64,000 nt of DNA from Cupriavidus sp. MP-37 (GCF_020618415.1 NZ_CP085344.1:2069001-2133000), one strand, 5' to 3'. Positions 1 to 8,451 are shown, numbered from the stretch's first letter. Numbers and translations: made by a program. The notes: generated from the letters alone by a model not told the origin.

Positions 1-106
1 TGGTTAGTAGCGCTCGGCAGTTTGGCTCTTTCGAGCCGGTTATTGAAGGGGGCTGCTTAACGTACCAAGGATCGTCGTGCCGGGGTAACAGGCGAGGAGT
101 GCAACC

Positions 107-586
107 ATGCCATGGAGTCTGCAACAACGTCGCATCGTACGCGATTCGATGCTTGCCTGCTTAGTTTGCGCGGTAGTTCTTGGCGCGGGTTATATCTGGC
201 TTCCCCCCGCTCTGTTCGGCCTCGATGGACAGCTTGGTATTGGCGACCGTGTCGCGTTTGCGCTCAAGGCCGATCTCCCTGTTTTCCTATGGTTAGCAGA
301 TTGCGTGAGAGCCGTAAGCAAGGGACGCTTTTTATCGCAAGCCGATATCCAGGGCTCGGCGTTTTCGCGTCCTAGTCCCGCTATTGAGCTGCGCGTGGCG
401 GTGCTACAGAACTCGCTCGAACAGACCGTACTGGCGGTAGGCGCGCATTTGATTCTTGCGACAGTGCTGTATGGCGCCGAACTTAGGCTGATGCCGATTC
501 TGGTGAGCTTGTATCTGCTCGGTCGTATCACGTTCGCGGTTGGCTATGCGCGGCATCCTACCGGTCGGCTTTTGGGATGGCGATGA
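107..586 (+). CDS. MAPEG-family membrane protein
   Basis: The 159-residue protein has about four hydrophobic segments and ends in the MAPEG-type C-terminal signature: GRITFAVGYARHPTGRLLGW, a glycine/arginine-spaced last helix as in membrane-associated eicosanoid/glutathione metabolism proteins. Bacterial members are inner-membrane proteins, often of unknown substrate, some with glutathione transferase activity. The start at 107 follows a short purine-rich stretch (GAGGAG about 8 bases upstream) and is a reasonable choice; the ATG at 112 is in another frame. The gene stands alone upstream of the metal region and no partner is visible. Family membership is fairly secure; the reaction is not known from the sequence. 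Confidence 0.75.
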   Translation: MPWSLQQRRIVRDSMLACLVCAVVLGAGYIWLPPALFGLDGQLGIGDRVAFALKADLPVFLWLADCVRAVSKGRFLSQADIQGSAFSRPSPAIELRVAVLQNSLEQTVLAVGAHLILATVLYGAELRLMPILVSLYLLGRITFAVGYARHPTGRLLGWR

Positions 587-682
587 CTGGGATTTCGACC
601 GTTGTGGTGCCTACACGCTTGCGGTGGCTCTCATTCTCTCGGGGCGCTGAAGGAGGGGGGCCGTTTCATCGGACAGATCAGG

Positions 683-925
683 CCCCTGCCTCGCGTTCGA
701 CCGTGGCATGCATGCCGTAACGGATTTGGTAGACGGTATTGCACCTCCAGCCGGCGGTTCATCAGGTCAAAGTCGAGTCGTTCTATCCCCTCCACCTTGC
801 CCAGGCGCTTGCGAATCAGGGCTTCCTCGGTGGGGCAGTCCATGTTGGTGATCAGGAACTGCGTGGTGTTGCCCGTGGCTGCAGGGACGAGCGAGATGGC
901 AGTGCCGCAGGGACCTCAGCCGGCC
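683..925 (-). pseudogene. Remnant of a P-type ATPase HMA domain
   Basis: On the minus strand this stretch encodes NMDCPTEEALIRKRLGKVEG and the following beta-alpha portion of a heavy-metal-associated domain. It is nearly identical, in DNA and protein, to the third HMA domain of the cadA gene at 5338-8373 (compare 7490-7740). The copy lacks about 40 bases that cadA has between its ELREIGM-equivalent part and the VQ(Y/H)RLP segment, and it has no start codon, ATPase domain or upstream promoter. It is a broken duplicate left by recombination. The rest of 587-1078 shows no gene I can support. Confidence 0.8.
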
Positions 926-1263
926 TCGATGGAATGAACCCAGCATTGCACCATGTCAGACAAAGTGGATGATGCTTCTATGCCTTGAAGGGTCACATCG
1001 CGTGAGTGAACATGAATTACCTACAGAGCGGGGCCAAGCATCTCCGCGCAGCCTGCTGCGACCTCCCATGAAGGTTTCCTACTTGCTGCTGGCGTCCAGC
1101 GCTTTCATGACGTCTTCAGTGATGTCAATGCGCGGATTCACATAGACTGCCTGTATGACAAGGTCGTACCCGCGCTGCTCGGCAAGCTGGCGAATCGCCT
1201 GCTGGGCGCGCTCTTGCACCCGTGCCAGTTTGAATCGCCCCGGTTTTCGCGGAGGCTGTTTGG

Positions 1264-2217
1264 TTAAAGTAAAACGGCCTCGTCGGCGGTTTTGCCGAGT
1301 TGGTTGTAGTAGTTTGCCTCAGCCTCGGCGGGCGGGATATAGCCGATGGATGAGTGCAGGCGCTTATGGTTGAACCAAGCGACCCATTCCAGTGTTGCCA
1401 GTTCGACGGATTCCCTGGTTTTCCAAGGCGCGCGGCGATGGATCAGCTCGGCCTTGTACAAGCCATTGATCGTCTCGGCCAAGGCGTTGTCGTAACTGTC
1501 GCCACGGCTGCCGACCGACGGCTCGATGCCGGCTTCGGCCAGGCGTTCGCTATAGCGGATGCTGACGTACTGCGATCCCCTATCGGAGTGGTGGGTCAGA
1601 GAACCGTCGTTGCCAGGCTGGCGAGCGTATAGGGCCTGCTCCAGCGCATCGAGCACGAAGTCCGTCGTCATGGATTTGCTCACGCGCCAGCCGACGATGC
1701 GCCTGGCGTAGACGTCGACGACGAAGGCCACGTACAGCCAACCCTGCCATGTCGAGACGTAGGTGAAGTCCGAGACCCAGAGCTGATTGGGACGGTCGGC
1801 CCGGAACTGCCGGTTGACGCGATCCACCGGGCGACTGGCGGCGTCGTCAGCGATGGTCGTTCGCAGCCGCTTGCCGCGCCGCACACCTTGCAGTCCCTGG
1901 GCGCGCATCAATCGCTCGACCGTGCAGCGGGCAACCGTCACGCCCTCGCGGTTCAGTTGCCGCCAGACCTTGTCGGCGCCGTAGACGCGATGGTTCTCCT
2001 GCCACACTCGCTGGACTTGCGGCATGAGCCGTTCATCACGACGCGCACGGTCGCTGCGCCGTGACGGATCACGCAGCCGTGCGGCATGGCGCCGATAGGC
2101 CGACGAGGCAACCTGCAACACCTTGCAGATCGGCTCGACCCCGTAAACCTCCCGGTGCCGGTCGATGTAGGTGTTTACGACTTCAGCTTGCGGTCGAGCT
2201 CCGCCTGCGCGAAAAAA
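1264..2217 (-). CDS. IS3-family transposase OrfB (DDE integrase domain)
   Basis: This is the catalytic half of the transposase. It shows the HTH_21-type region ([20 protein letters not shown]), then an rve integrase core with [29 protein letters not shown] and [13 protein letters not shown], supplying the D, D and E residues, and ends [13 protein letters not shown] before [13 protein letters not shown]. The frame stays open upstream of 2217, but that part only shadows OrfA. Translation is expected by a -1 frameshift from OrfA at 2211-2217, so the listed start is the slip site, not a start codon. The domain is complete and looks functional. Confidence 0.88.
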   Translation of the reverse strand, partial: FFRAGGARPQAEVVNTYIDRHREVYGVEPICKVLQVASSAYRRHAARLRDPSRRSDRARRDERLMPQVQRVWQENHRVYGADKVWRQLNREGVTVARCTVERLMRAQGLQGVRRGKRLRTTIADDAASRPVDRVNRQFRADRPNQLWVSDFTYVSTWQGWLYVAFVVDVYARRIVGWRVSKSMTTDFVLDALEQALYARQPGNDGSLTHHSDRGSQYVSIRYSERLAEAGIEPSVGSRGDSYDNALAETINGLYKAELIHRRAPWKTRESVELATLEWVAWFNHKRLHSSIGYIPPAEAEANYYNQLGKTADEAVLL

Positions 2218-2513
2218 GCGCTGGCAGTGCGCAGGATGTCGTTGGCGCGGCGCAGCTCTCGGTTCTCCCGCTCCAACTCCTTGATGCGTTCTCGCTCGCT
2301 GGTGGTGACGCCTTCGCGCTGTCCGCTGTCGACTTCGTGGCGCTTGACCCAGGTCAGCAGCGTCTGCGCCGAGCAGCCGATCTTGGGCGCGATGGACTCG
2401 ACCGCCACCCACAGCGACGGGTACTCGCCGCGCGACTCCTGCACCAGGCGCACGGCGCGCTCGCGCACTTCCGGGGAAAACTTGTTTGCGTTGTTCTTGC
2501 TCATGGCTCGCAT
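2175..2513 (-). CDS. IS3-family transposase OrfA (helix-turn-helix)
   Basis: The 112-residue protein starts [20 protein letters not shown], then a helix-turn-helix ([20 protein letters not shown]) and a leucine-zipper-like segment ([20 protein letters not shown]), the normal layout of IS3-family OrfA, which binds the element ends. On the coding strand the heptamer TTTTTTC (complement of 2211-2217) lies in the right frame (T TTT TTC) for a -1 slip into OrfB, giving the OrfAB transposase. The earlier ATG at 2513 was chosen; MSKNNA begins two codons later and either is possible. Confidence 0.9.
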   Translation of the reverse strand: MRAMSKNNANKFSPEVRERAVRLVQESRGEYPSLWVAVESIAPKIGCSAQTLLTWVKRHEVDSGQREGVTTSERERIKELERENRELRRANDILRTASAFFAQAELDRKLKS

Positions 2514-3182
2514 TCTCTCAAGAGTGAGAGCCTCCGCAAAACCCGGGGCGATTCAGTTCCTCGTTGCGGCGCTGTTGCAAGTCCTCTCGGAATCCACGCT
2601 GCTTGCGCTGGAATTCGTGGGTCAGCTCGGCCACTTCGTGCTGGCGGCGCTGATGGTCAAGATCTGTGAGCACGGCCGCTTCCTTCTCGAGCTTGTCAGC
2701 CAAGGCCCTGGTCTTCCGGTCCATGTCCTGCAGTTCACGGTCGCGCGTGGAAAACTCCTGTGCAAGCCTGTTGTGGGCCTGCTTGGCTGGCAACGAGTCC
2801 GGCAGAATAAGTTCGGAATTGACTACGGCAATGCGCGCTGGCTGCGCTAGCACCGGTCCTACCGCGCACAGCATGGCGGCGGACAGCGCCGCCGCTATCA
2901 GAGTTTTCGGATGTGGGGTTGGCGTTTGCATGAGCGACGGAGCCGTACCTTTTGTGAGTGTATGGCGGTTACCGGTTACTTCTCGGAGTGGCGTTTGGCA
3001 TGCAGAAATTCATGGGCTCGAGTGTAGTGAAATCGAAGATGTTGCAGCACATTGGATCGGTCGGCTTGGATCCCGCGCTCGGCAGGTTATAGAACAGTGC
3101 CGAGGCATGCCCCAATGATATGGCCGGTCGCCTTTAGCCCAGCGCCTCTCATTGGCAGCCTGTCAGCTGATATGTCGGTGCG

Positions 3183-3213
3183 ATTTGACACCATGTAGTG
3201 GCTACAGGGTCAA
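3183..3213 (-). promoter_or_regulatory. CadR/PbrR-type promoter with 19-bp spacer
   Basis: Reading the minus strand, TTGACC and TCAAAT are separated by 19 bases that hold the dyad CTGTAGCCACTACATGGTG. The over-long spacer with a central dyad is the hallmark of MerR-family promoters, and the motif resembles the three others at 3306, 8398 and 9130. It points toward the interrupted Skp-like gene at 2931, with no other gene between. Confidence 0.65.
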
Positions 3214-3305
3214 GACAAGGCTGCACGCATATATGCCGCCTGCTACGAACAAAGCACCCGCGCCGCACTTCAGGAGAAAAGTTCGGCAAACGCGTAGCGT
3301 TTTCC

Positions 3306-3336
3306 TTGACCCTATGGCAGCTACACAGTGCTAGAT
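3306..3336 (+). promoter_or_regulatory. CadR/PbrR-type promoter with 19-bp spacer
   Basis: TTGACC (3306-3311), a 19-base spacer with the dyad-like CTATGGCAGCTACACAGTG, and CTAGAT (3331-3336) form a MerR-type promoter on the plus strand. It now reads only into a scrap of a PAP2 phosphatase gene, which suggests that gene was once metal-inducible, as pbrB is in known lead operons. Confidence 0.65.
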
Positions 3337-3367
3337 GAAGCACTAGAAGGGGCTAGCCCAAACTGGC

Positions 3368-3480
3368 GTGGACCTTGTTGGCTGGTCGCGTCTGGTCGCA
3401 GGCATGCATTTCCCGGCAGACGTTTTGGCGGCTTGGGAGGCGCACTTGGGAGTCTGTGCCTTTCTGCGGGGCTATGGCAG
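3368..3480 (+). pseudogene. PAP2-type phosphatase C-terminal remnant (PbrB-like)
   Basis: The translation VGWSRLVAGMHFPADVLAAW fits the third PAP2 phosphatase motif SRxxxxxHxxxD exactly (SR, five residues, H, three residues, D). The first two motifs (KxxxxxxRP and PSGH) are missing, and reading on gives low-complexity sequence without a plausible C-terminus. In lead-resistance operons a PAP2 undecaprenyl-pyrophosphate phosphatase (PbrB) is thought to supply phosphate for lead precipitation, and it accompanies the same ATPase, LspA and MerR genes that lie next door here. Apart from this and the two promoters, 2932-3611 holds nothing I can support. Confidence 0.6.
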
Positions 3481-3611
3481 AGGCTGCCTTGCGCGTCGGG
3501 AACGCTTCCGCCTGCGCTGTTTGGGGTGGCGCACATGCCGCTTAGCGCCGGCGACAGGAAAGCGTTCGCTGAAGGCGGATCTGCCTGTAGTCCTTCGTGG
3601 GATCCGCGTCC

Positions 3612-4037
3612 CTACTCTTCTCCCAACAGCTGTGGTGTCTGATGGGCTGTTTTCGTAAGGCCCTCCAGAATGCCGCAGTCCTTGGCCTCTCGCGACAGAC
3701 CGCATTGACTGCGCAATTGCTTCAGGTCACGTTCCAATGCCATCAACTCTTGTATGCGGCGCGCCACGTGTCGAATGTGGCCTTCTAGCAGGACGTTGAC
3801 CTCTCCACAGTCCTCGTGGGGCGCATCCTTGAGACGCAGCAAGGACCGAATCTCGTTCAGGGTCATGTCCAACGAGCGGCAATGGCGGATGAACGCCAAC
3901 CGCTCAAGGTGCTGGGAAGCGTAGAGTCGGTAGTTTCCAGAGGAACGAGCCGGCGCCGGCAGTAAGCCTTCATGCTCGTAGAAGCGAATAGTCTCCACCG
4001 TGGTGCCGGCGGTTTGAGCAAGTTTGCCGATCTTCAT
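3612..4037 (-). CDS. cadR: MerR-family Cd/Pb-responsive regulator (CadR/PbrR-like)
   Basis: The 141-residue protein begins with the MerR winged helix MKIGKLAQTAGTTVETIRFY, includes EHEGLLPAPARSSGNYRLY, and continues into the long dimerisation helix. Metal-ligand cysteines are in the CadR/PbrR pattern: one in HEDCGEVN (about residue 79) and two in SQCGLSREAKDCGIL near residues 114 and 123. Proteins of this type twist the 19-bp-spacer promoter when Cd, Pb or Zn binds. The gene is last in cadA-lspA-araC-cadR; its ATG overlaps the stop of the AraC gene. The four matching promoters at 3183, 3306, 8398 and 9130 are its likely targets. Cd versus Pb preference cannot be told from sequence. Confidence 0.85.
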   Translation of the reverse strand: MKIGKLAQTAGTTVETIRFYEHEGLLPAPARSSGNYRLYASQHLERLAFIRHCRSLDMTLNEIRSLLRLKDAPHEDCGEVNVLLEGHIRHVARRIQELMALERDLKQLRSQCGLSREAKDCGILEGLTKTAHQTPQLLGEE

Positions 4038-4897
4038 GCTTTTCCCCTTTGTTGGGCTCCTGTCTGACGCCCTCCATGCCGGATGGTGTCGACAAATTCA
4101 AGTCCGTGCAGTGTGAATGGAGGTTTGGACTGTGCCGTACAGACAATCCGAGCGCCACGCAGCGGCGCTGGCCGGACTCCGAATGTGGACACGAAGGTGC
4201 GCGTCAGGTGCGCGCTGTCGGCGAAGCCGGCGAGATGAGCAGCCTCGGTGAGCGTACAACCATCGGAGAGGGTGCGCACCGCACGCTGCAGGCGCAACCA
4301 ACGCACGTACGCCCGGAACGACAGTCCGCTCGCCTCCGCGAACCAATGCATGAAACGGGAGGACGACAGGCCTACGGCGTCGGCGGCATGTGCGACATGC
4401 ACGGGTCCCTCCAGCGACGTTTCCAGCCACTGGAGGACCGCAGCCCAACGCGAAGCCTCCGTGGCAGGTTGTGACACATTCGCTGTTTCAGACGGCATTG
4501 CGCCTCGCAGCCAGCGGTCCAGCTCATGTTCCAGCATATCCGCCTGCACGGGGCTCGGCGCCATCGTGGCTGCGGGCCGACGGCCAGTAGGGCAAACGCT
4601 GTGCATGGTCGGGTCGAGAAACACCATGCGCACCGGGCCGGCCGCTACGAGACGATGCGGCACCCCGGCCGCAAGAAAATGTCCCGGGGCCTGCAATCCG
4701 CCCCAGGCCCCTTCGAGGAGCAACATCCCCTGTTTGCTCCATGCCAACTGAGCTGCTTGATGTCGGTGCAACCGACCGGCCTCTATCGGTCCGATGTAAA
4801 TGGCCCAGCCGCGGCCGATGGTCAGCAGCGGCTGCCTGTCGGATGCTTCGTGTTCATCCGCGGGCTGGGCGTGCCTGCATTCTGCCGAAGAGCTCAT
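4034..4897 (-). CDS. AraC-family transcriptional regulator
   Basis: The 287-residue protein has a cupin-like N-terminal region (LLTIGRGWAIYIGPIEAGRL, HQAAQLAWSKQGMLLLEGAW) and a C-terminal AraC double helix-turn-helix (HAADAVGLSSSRFMHWFAEA, then EAAHLAGFADSAHLTRTF). The gene overlaps the 3' end of lspA by 44 bases and the start of cadR by 4, so it is probably co-translated with both. An AraC regulator inside a cadA operon is unusual, and no ligand or target can be inferred. The N-terminal cupin could bind a metal or small molecule. A start further inside (after the lspA stop) is possible but would shorten the cupin part. Confidence 0.8.
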   Translation of the reverse strand: MSSSAECRHAQPADEHEASDRQPLLTIGRGWAIYIGPIEAGRLHRHQAAQLAWSKQGMLLLEGAWGGLQAPGHFLAAGVPHRLVAAGPVRMVFLDPTMHSVCPTGRRPAATMAPSPVQADMLEHELDRWLRGAMPSETANVSQPATEASRWAAVLQWLETSLEGPVHVAHAADAVGLSSSRFMHWFAEASGLSFRAYVRWLRLQRAVRTLSDGCTLTEAAHLAGFADSAHLTRTFVSTFGVRPAPLRGARIVCTAQSKPPFTLHGLEFVDTIRHGGRQTGAQQRGKA

Positions 4898-5348
4898 GGA
4901 ACACGATCAAGGCAGCACCGAGTGTGATGCCGATGTCAGCCACATTGAAGGCCGGCCAATGGTACGAACCCCAATGAAGATCGATCCAGTCGACCACCGC
5001 TCCGCGTGCGACCCGGTCGATCATATTGGCCAACGCGCCGCCCAAGATCAGTCCGTAGCTGATCCGCTCGGTATCGGTGGTACCAGTACGCCGAATCATG
5101 TACACAAGGAACGCGGAGGCCGCCAAGGCAATTCCAATGAAAAAATATCGCTGCCAGCCCCCCGCGCCGTGCAGAAAACTGAAGGCGGCACCTCGGTTCA
5201 GCACATGCACGACGTTGAGGACGGGCAGCCAGTCGAGGCTTGCACCGTAGTCGACCCAGGCCACGATGGCTACTTTCGTCCCGATATCCATCGCCACGAT
5301 AAGGGCCGCCAATACGAAACCCAGGCCAATGCTGCGATCAGCCCGCAT
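4854..5348 (-). CDS. lspA: Signal peptidase II (lipoprotein signal peptidase), PbrC-like
   Basis: The 164-residue protein has four membrane helices and the LspA catalytic motifs: GGALANMIDRVARGAVVDWI supplies the first aspartate region and FNVADIGITLG the second. It cleaves prolipoprotein signal peptides in the inner membrane. The ATG at 5348 was chosen because it lies 11 bases inside the cadA 3' end, a typical coupling overlap; an upstream in-frame extension would run through cadA and is not credible. LspA paralogues are a recurrent part of Cd/Pb operons (PbrC), where they are proposed to process a lipid or lipoprotein partner. It is complete, so probably active. Confidence 0.9.
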   Translation of the reverse strand: MRADRSIGLGFVLAALIVAMDIGTKVAIVAWVDYGASLDWLPVLNVVHVLNRGAAFSFLHGAGGWQRYFFIGIALAASAFLVYMIRRTGTTDTERISYGLILGGALANMIDRVARGAVVDWIDLHWGSYHWPAFNVADIGITLGAALIVFHELFGRMQARPARG

Positions 5349-8300
5349 GGTGGTCACTCTCAGTGGAGGGGCTGGTCCCCAGCAGGCGCAGTCCGTTGAA
5401 CACCACGGCCAGGCTTGCGCCCATGTCGGCAAGAATCGCGAGCCACAGGCTGGCATGGCCGGTGAAGGCCAGCACCATGAAGACCGCCTTGGTACCGATC
5501 GCGAAGGCGATGTTTGCCTTCAGCACGCCACCCACCCGGCGCGACAGCTTGATGAACTCAGGCAGCTTGCGCAGGTCGTCCTGCATCAGCGCCACGTCGG
5601 CGGTCTCGATCGCGGTGTCGGTGCCAGCAGCGCCCATCGCAAAGCCGATGTTCGATTTGGCCAGCGCGGGCGCATCGTTGACGCCATCCCCGACCATGCC
5701 TACCGGCGCCTTCGCGCCAAGCTCTGCGATCGCAGCCAACTTGTCGTGCGGCAGCAGGTCGCCGCGCGCGTCGGTGATGCCCACCTGGGCGGCCACCGCT
5801 TCCGCGGTCTTGCGGTTGTCGCCGGTAAGCATCACCGGCTCTACGCCCAACTGCTTGAGCGCCGCTACCGCACGCTTGCTGCTGTCCCGGACCGTGTCGG
5901 CAACTGCCAGGACACCCAGTGCCTGCTTATCGGTGGCAAGCACCACTGCTGTCTTGGCCTGCGCTTCCAGGCTCTCCAGCAGCTTGCGGACCTGCTCGCT
6001 GGCCACGCCAAGCTCATTTGCCAGGCGGTGGTTGCCGACGTAGTAGGTCTGGCCGTCGATGTCGCCCTTGACGCCACGGCCAGCCAGAGCCTCGAAGCGT
6101 TGCACTGAGGCGTGCGGCTTGTCGCCGTAGGCGTTGACGATAGCTGTGGCCACTGGATGTTCGGACAACGCATCCAGGCTGGCGGCAATGCGCAGCACTT
6201 CCGTCTCCGAGAGCGCGCCCGTCGGTACCGTATCGGTCAGCGCCGGGCGGCCGTGCGTAAGGGTGCCAGTCTTGTCCAGTGCCACCGCGCGCAGCAGACG
6301 CCCTTGCTCCAGGTACAGGCCACCCTTGACGAGGATGCCACGCCGCGCGGCCGCAGCCAGGCCGCTGACGACCGTCACCGGTGTCGAGATCACCAGGGCG
6401 CAGGGACAAGCAATCACCAGCATCACCAGCGCCTTGTAGACCCATTCGAACCAAGGCGCCCCAAAGAACAGCGGCGGGATCACGGCAATGGCGATCGCCA
6501 GCGCAAAGACAGAGGGGGTATAGACGCTCGCGAAACGATCAACGAAACGCTGCGTCGGCGCGCGCTGGCCTTGGGCTTCCTGGACCGAGCGCGCGATACG
6601 GTCGAGCGTGGTCTCTCCCTTGCGCGAGTGCACTTCGAATTCCAATGTGCCGCGCTCATTGATCGTGCCCGCGAACACCGTGTCGCCGGGGTTCTTTTCC
6701 ACGGGCATGCTTTCGCCGGTGATGGGCGCCTGGTTGATGGCTGATGCGCCCGACACCACGACCCCATCCAAGGCGATACGTTCGCCGGGACGAACGCGCA
6801 CGACGGCTCCAAGCGGCACTGTCTCGGCCTTGACCTCTTGCCAGCGACCGTCGTCCTGGCGGACGAGTGCGGTTTCCGGCGCCAGGTCCATCAGCTTGCG
6901 AATCGCGTTGCGCGCCCGGTCCAGGCTTAGCGCTTCGATCATCTCCGCGATGGCGAACAGCCAGATCACCACGGCGGCTTCCGGCCACTGGCCGATCAAA
7001 GCGGCACCGATGACGGCAATCGTCATCAGGAGGTTCATGTTCAGTGACAGCGTGCGCAGCGCGATCCAGCCTTTCTTCAGGGTCTCGATACCGCCCAACG
7101 CAATGGCCGCCAGCGACGCGGCCACCACCGGCCATGCCGATTCACCCATCCCGGCGAATGTGAGGACTTCCGCGCCAACCGCCAGCACGCCGGCGGCCCC
7201 CATGCGCAGCCACTCCGCCTTCGAAATGCCGGTGCCAAAGTCCCTCGTGACTGCGGGGGCAGGCCGACTATGGTCGCGCAGCACCGGCTGCATGCCAAGT
7301 CGCTCAATGGCCGCTGTGATTGGCACCTCGTCCTTCAGCGAATGGCTGACGGTCAGGGTCCGGCTCATCAGGTTGAACTGCAGGCTGCTGACACCCGGCA
7401 TGCCTTCCAACGCCTTGCGCAGCAGCGCCTCTTCGGTCGGGCAGTCCATCTTTTCGATCAAGTAGGTGGCTCGTCCCTTGGAACTTGCCCCTGCCTCGCG
7501 CTCGACCGTGGCATGCATGCCGATCTCGCGCAGTGCGCCGAGGACCGGTGCCGGATCGGGCAGGCGGTGTTGCACCTCCAGTCGGCGATTCATCAGGTCG
7601 AAGTCGAGGCGTTCGATGCCCTCCACCTTGCCTAGGCGCTTGCGGATCAAAGCTTCCTCGGTGGGGCAGTCCATGTTTGTGATCAGGAACTGCGTGGTAT
7701 TGCCCGTGGCTGCAGGGACGAAGGAGACGGGGGGCGTGCCGCAGGGACCGCAGGCAGTCTCCGTTGTCGCTGCGCAATTCGCGCCCGGAGGAGTTGTGTC
7801 TTCGCCCAGCCTTGCCTGCATGCCGATCGATTGCAACGCCGTCAGCAGGGGTTCCACCGAGGACAAGGTGTGGACGACAGACAGCTGGCGTGCGGGTAGG
7901 TCGAACTCGAGCGACCGGACGCCGGCCAACGGCTCCAGCCGCGCGCGGATCGCCGCCTCTTCGGAGCGGCAATCCATGTTTGGAATCGTGAATGTGTCTT
8001 TTGACTCTTCTAACGCAGCGCTCTGGCTGCCGGCGCAGGATCCAGCGCACGCGGATCCGCAAGCGGCGTTGCCCGCGGCTTCGCCGTCGTCCTCCATCGA
8101 TGCTTGCATGCCGATCTCATGGAGGGCCTCCAGCAACGGCCCCGGGTTCGGTAGCCCATGCCGGACGGTGAGGCGGCGCTGGGGAAGGTCGAACGAAAGG
8201 GACTCTACCGCTGGCAATTTGGCAAGCCGTGCACGGATTGCCGCTTCTTCGTTGCGGCAATCCATGTTGGGAATGCGGAAGACGGATGTCGCGCCGTTCA

Positions 8301-8373
8301 GGTCCTCCGCCTTCTTCCTTTCTTGAGTTGATCTCGCATCACTTTCGGCATGGGCTTGGTCGAGTTTCATCAT
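5338..8373 (-). CDS. cadA: Cd/Zn/Pb-exporting P1B-type ATPase with four N-terminal HMA domains
   Basis: The 1011-residue protein opens with four HMA domains whose MDC motifs lie near residues 37, 133, 234 and 310 (NMDCRNEEAA, NMDCRSEEAA, NMDCPTEEAL, KMDCPTEEAL). The xMDCxxEE form with acidic residues fits divalent Zn/Cd/Pb rather than Cu(I) binding. A Cys-rich linker follows the first domain (NAACGSACAGSCAGSQ). The P-type core has CPCALVISTP (about residue 655), DKTGTLTHGR (about 697), SEHPVATAIV and [15 protein letters not shown]. It pumps metal from cytosol to periplasm. The gene has its own MerR-type promoter (8398-8428) and overlaps lspA. Four HMA domains is more than the usual one or two, and a fifth decayed copy lies at 683-925. 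Confidence 0.92.
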   Translation of the reverse strand: MMKLDQAHAESDARSTQERKKAEDLNGATSVFRIPNMDCRNEEAAIRARLAKLPAVESLSFDLPQRRLTVRHGLPNPGPLLEALHEIGMQASMEDDGEAAGNAACGSACAGSCAGSQSAALEESKDTFTIPNMDCRSEEAAIRARLEPLAGVRSLEFDLPARQLSVVHTLSSVEPLLTALQSIGMQARLGEDTTPPGANCAATTETACGPCGTPPVSFVPAATGNTTQFLITNMDCPTEEALIRKRLGKVEGIERLDFDLMNRRLEVQHRLPDPAPVLGALREIGMHATVEREAGASSKGRATYLIEKMDCPTEEALLRKALEGMPGVSSLQFNLMSRTLTVSHSLKDEVPITAAIERLGMQPVLRDHSRPAPAVTRDFGTGISKAEWLRMGAAGVLAVGAEVLTFAGMGESAWPVVAASLAAIALGGIETLKKGWIALRTLSLNMNLLMTIAVIGAALIGQWPEAAVVIWLFAIAEMIEALSLDRARNAIRKLMDLAPETALVRQDDGRWQEVKAETVPLGAVVRVRPGERIALDGVVVSGASAINQAPITGESMPVEKNPGDTVFAGTINERGTLEFEVHSRKGETTLDRIARSVQEAQGQRAPTQRFVDRFASVYTPSVFALAIAIAVIPPLFFGAPWFEWVYKALVMLVIACPCALVISTPVTVVSGLAAAARRGILVKGGLYLEQGRLLRAVALDKTGTLTHGRPALTDTVPTGALSETEVLRIAASLDALSEHPVATAIVNAYGDKPHASVQRFEALAGRGVKGDIDGQTYYVGNHRLANELGVASEQVRKLLESLEAQAKTAVVLATDKQALGVLAVADTVRDSSKRAVAALKQLGVEPVMLTGDNRKTAEAVAAQVGITDARGDLLPHDKLAAIAELGAKAPVGMVGDGVNDAPALAKSNIGFAMGAAGTDTAIETADVALMQDDLRKLPEFIKLSRRVGGVLKANIAFAIGTKAVFMVLAFTGHASLWLAILADMGASLAVVFNGLRLLGTSPSTESDHHAG

Positions 8374-8397
8374 TCGCCTCTTTCTGTATATGTCAGA

Positions 8398-8428
8398 ATT
8401 TCACACCCTAAAGTAGATACAGAGTCAA
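8398..8428 (-). promoter_or_regulatory. CadR/PbrR-type promoter of cadA
   Basis: Reading the minus strand, TTGACT, a 19-base spacer (CTGTATCTACTTTAGGGTG) and TGAAAT lie 25 bases upstream of the cadA start codon. The element closely resembles known pbrA/cadA promoters, which carry TTGACTCTATAG near the -35 box and an AGGGTG half-site. Confidence 0.85.
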
Positions 8429-8451
8429 GGGCTCTGCCTCCTGGTCGGAGG

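Larger units (their letters stand above)
1231..2555 (-). mobile_element. IS3-family insertion sequence, 1325 bp, with 3-bp target duplication
   Basis: The ends are imperfect inverted repeats: TGAATCGCCCCGG at 1231 reading inward, matched by the reverse complement at 2555, with similarity continuing through CGGAGGCT. GTT occurs directly on both sides (1228-1230 and 2556-2558), the 3-bp target duplication expected for the family. Two overlapping transposase frames lie inside, read on the minus strand and joined by a putative -1 frameshift. The intact ends and clean duplication suggest a recent insertion. Confidence 0.9.
1079..2931 (-). pseudogene. Skp/OmpH-like periplasmic chaperone gene split by an IS3 element
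   Basis: The 5' part (2931 down to 2556) encodes a signal peptide (hydrophobic core, ending [14 protein letters not shown]), then a charged, coiled-coil-rich segment typical of OmpH/Skp proteins. The 3' part (1227 down to 1079) encodes LARVQERAQQAIRQLAEQRG, then YDLVIQAVYVNPRIDITEDV and a TAG stop. Removing the element at 1231-2555 and one copy of its 3-base duplication joins the two parts in frame as RNEELARVQE, restoring a full-length protein of roughly 170 residues. Skp-like proteins bind unfolded outer-membrane proteins in the periplasm. A MerR-type promoter lies about 250 bases upstream (3183-3213) in the right direction, so it may once have been metal-regulated. Confidence 0.85.

Noticed and set aside
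2218-2412. Upstream extension of the IS3 OrfB with its own ATG at 2412
   Set aside because: The extra residues are low-complexity Arg/Ala sequence from the OrfA region in another frame; OrfB is expected from a frameshift at 2211-2217.
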